Assembly: GCA_902780365.1 (NCBI GenBank)
Contig: CACZFE010000053.1
Coordinates: 1-14,004 of the forward strand
DNA: 14,004 bases
Source: an uncultured Spirochaetales bacterium
Lineage (GTDB): Bacteria > UBP6 > UBA1177
Direction: 5' to 3'
Shown: positions 13,977-14,004 of the stretch, piece after piece
How the letters are laid out: every line of letters begins with the position of its first letter
How positions within the stretch are numbered: the first letter of the stretch is position 1
Notes under the pieces: generated by a model
The model's database searches: none
What the model saw: only the letters and a program-made list of their open reading frames with translations
Told to the model about the DNA's origin: nothing
Position numbers and translations under genes: made by a program

Positions 13977-14004
13977 AAAAAAGATGCCGGTTTTGATGTG
14001 TTTC

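Noticed and set aside
13968..13979. A faint resemblance of the - strand TTAGAGGAA region near 13962-13974 to the PyrR-binding RNA consensus.
   Set aside because: Only a few bases match, the region overlaps the candidate promoter so may not be transcribed, and no supporting stem-loop was seen.

Overview
The window is ordinary, gene-dense bacterial chromosome with no RNA genes, insertion sequences, prophage or CRISPR arrays. It suggests a Gram-negative bacterium of the old 'deltaproteobacterial' kind, most likely near Myxococcota/Bradymonadota. The evidence is a lipoprotein with two DUF1566 domains, a secreted subtilisin, cysteine-rich modules starting CGN...E-I-C-D-G, and low-complexity P/G/D/N/T linkers, a combination typical of that group. 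This placement is inference from protein style; no marker gene here settles it. G+C looks moderate.

Left part (1-5412, + strand): the end of a cell-division (dcw) cluster, with ftsA (5' end outside the window) and ftsZ coupled by a ribosome binding site that overlaps the ftsA stop. A recognisable promoter (TTGAAA, 16 bp, TACAAT with extended -10 TG) then starts a two-gene unit. Its first gene is a carboxyltransferase of the pyruvate carboxylase B / oxaloacetate decarboxylase alpha / transcarboxylase 5S family that lacks a biotinyl domain. Two bases later comes a cytosolic protein with a J-domain and TPR-like helices.

Middle part (5409-9191): a divergent pair of exported proteins, a lipoprotein on the - strand and a subtilisin-family protease on the + strand, separated by a 183-bp promoter region. 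Both carry the same 45-residue, six-cysteine module with identical cysteine spacing and no gaps, next to PGDNT-type linkers, but in opposite order. This shared module is the most interesting signal in the window. The lipoprotein gene converges with the J-domain gene, and their stop codons overlap.

Right part (9209-13906, - strand): a tightly packed operon reading leftwards, small membrane-anchored protein - pyrR - pyrB - pyrC - unknown 205-aa protein - trxB, with TAATG or ATGA overlaps at three junctions. It encodes two consecutive steps of de novo pyrimidine synthesis (aspartate carbamoyltransferase and a class I dihydroorotase with all metal ligands) and the regulator PyrR, together with thioredoxin reductase. 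Upstream of the first gene a 9-10 bp inverted repeat overlaps the probable promoter and could be an operator or leader structure.
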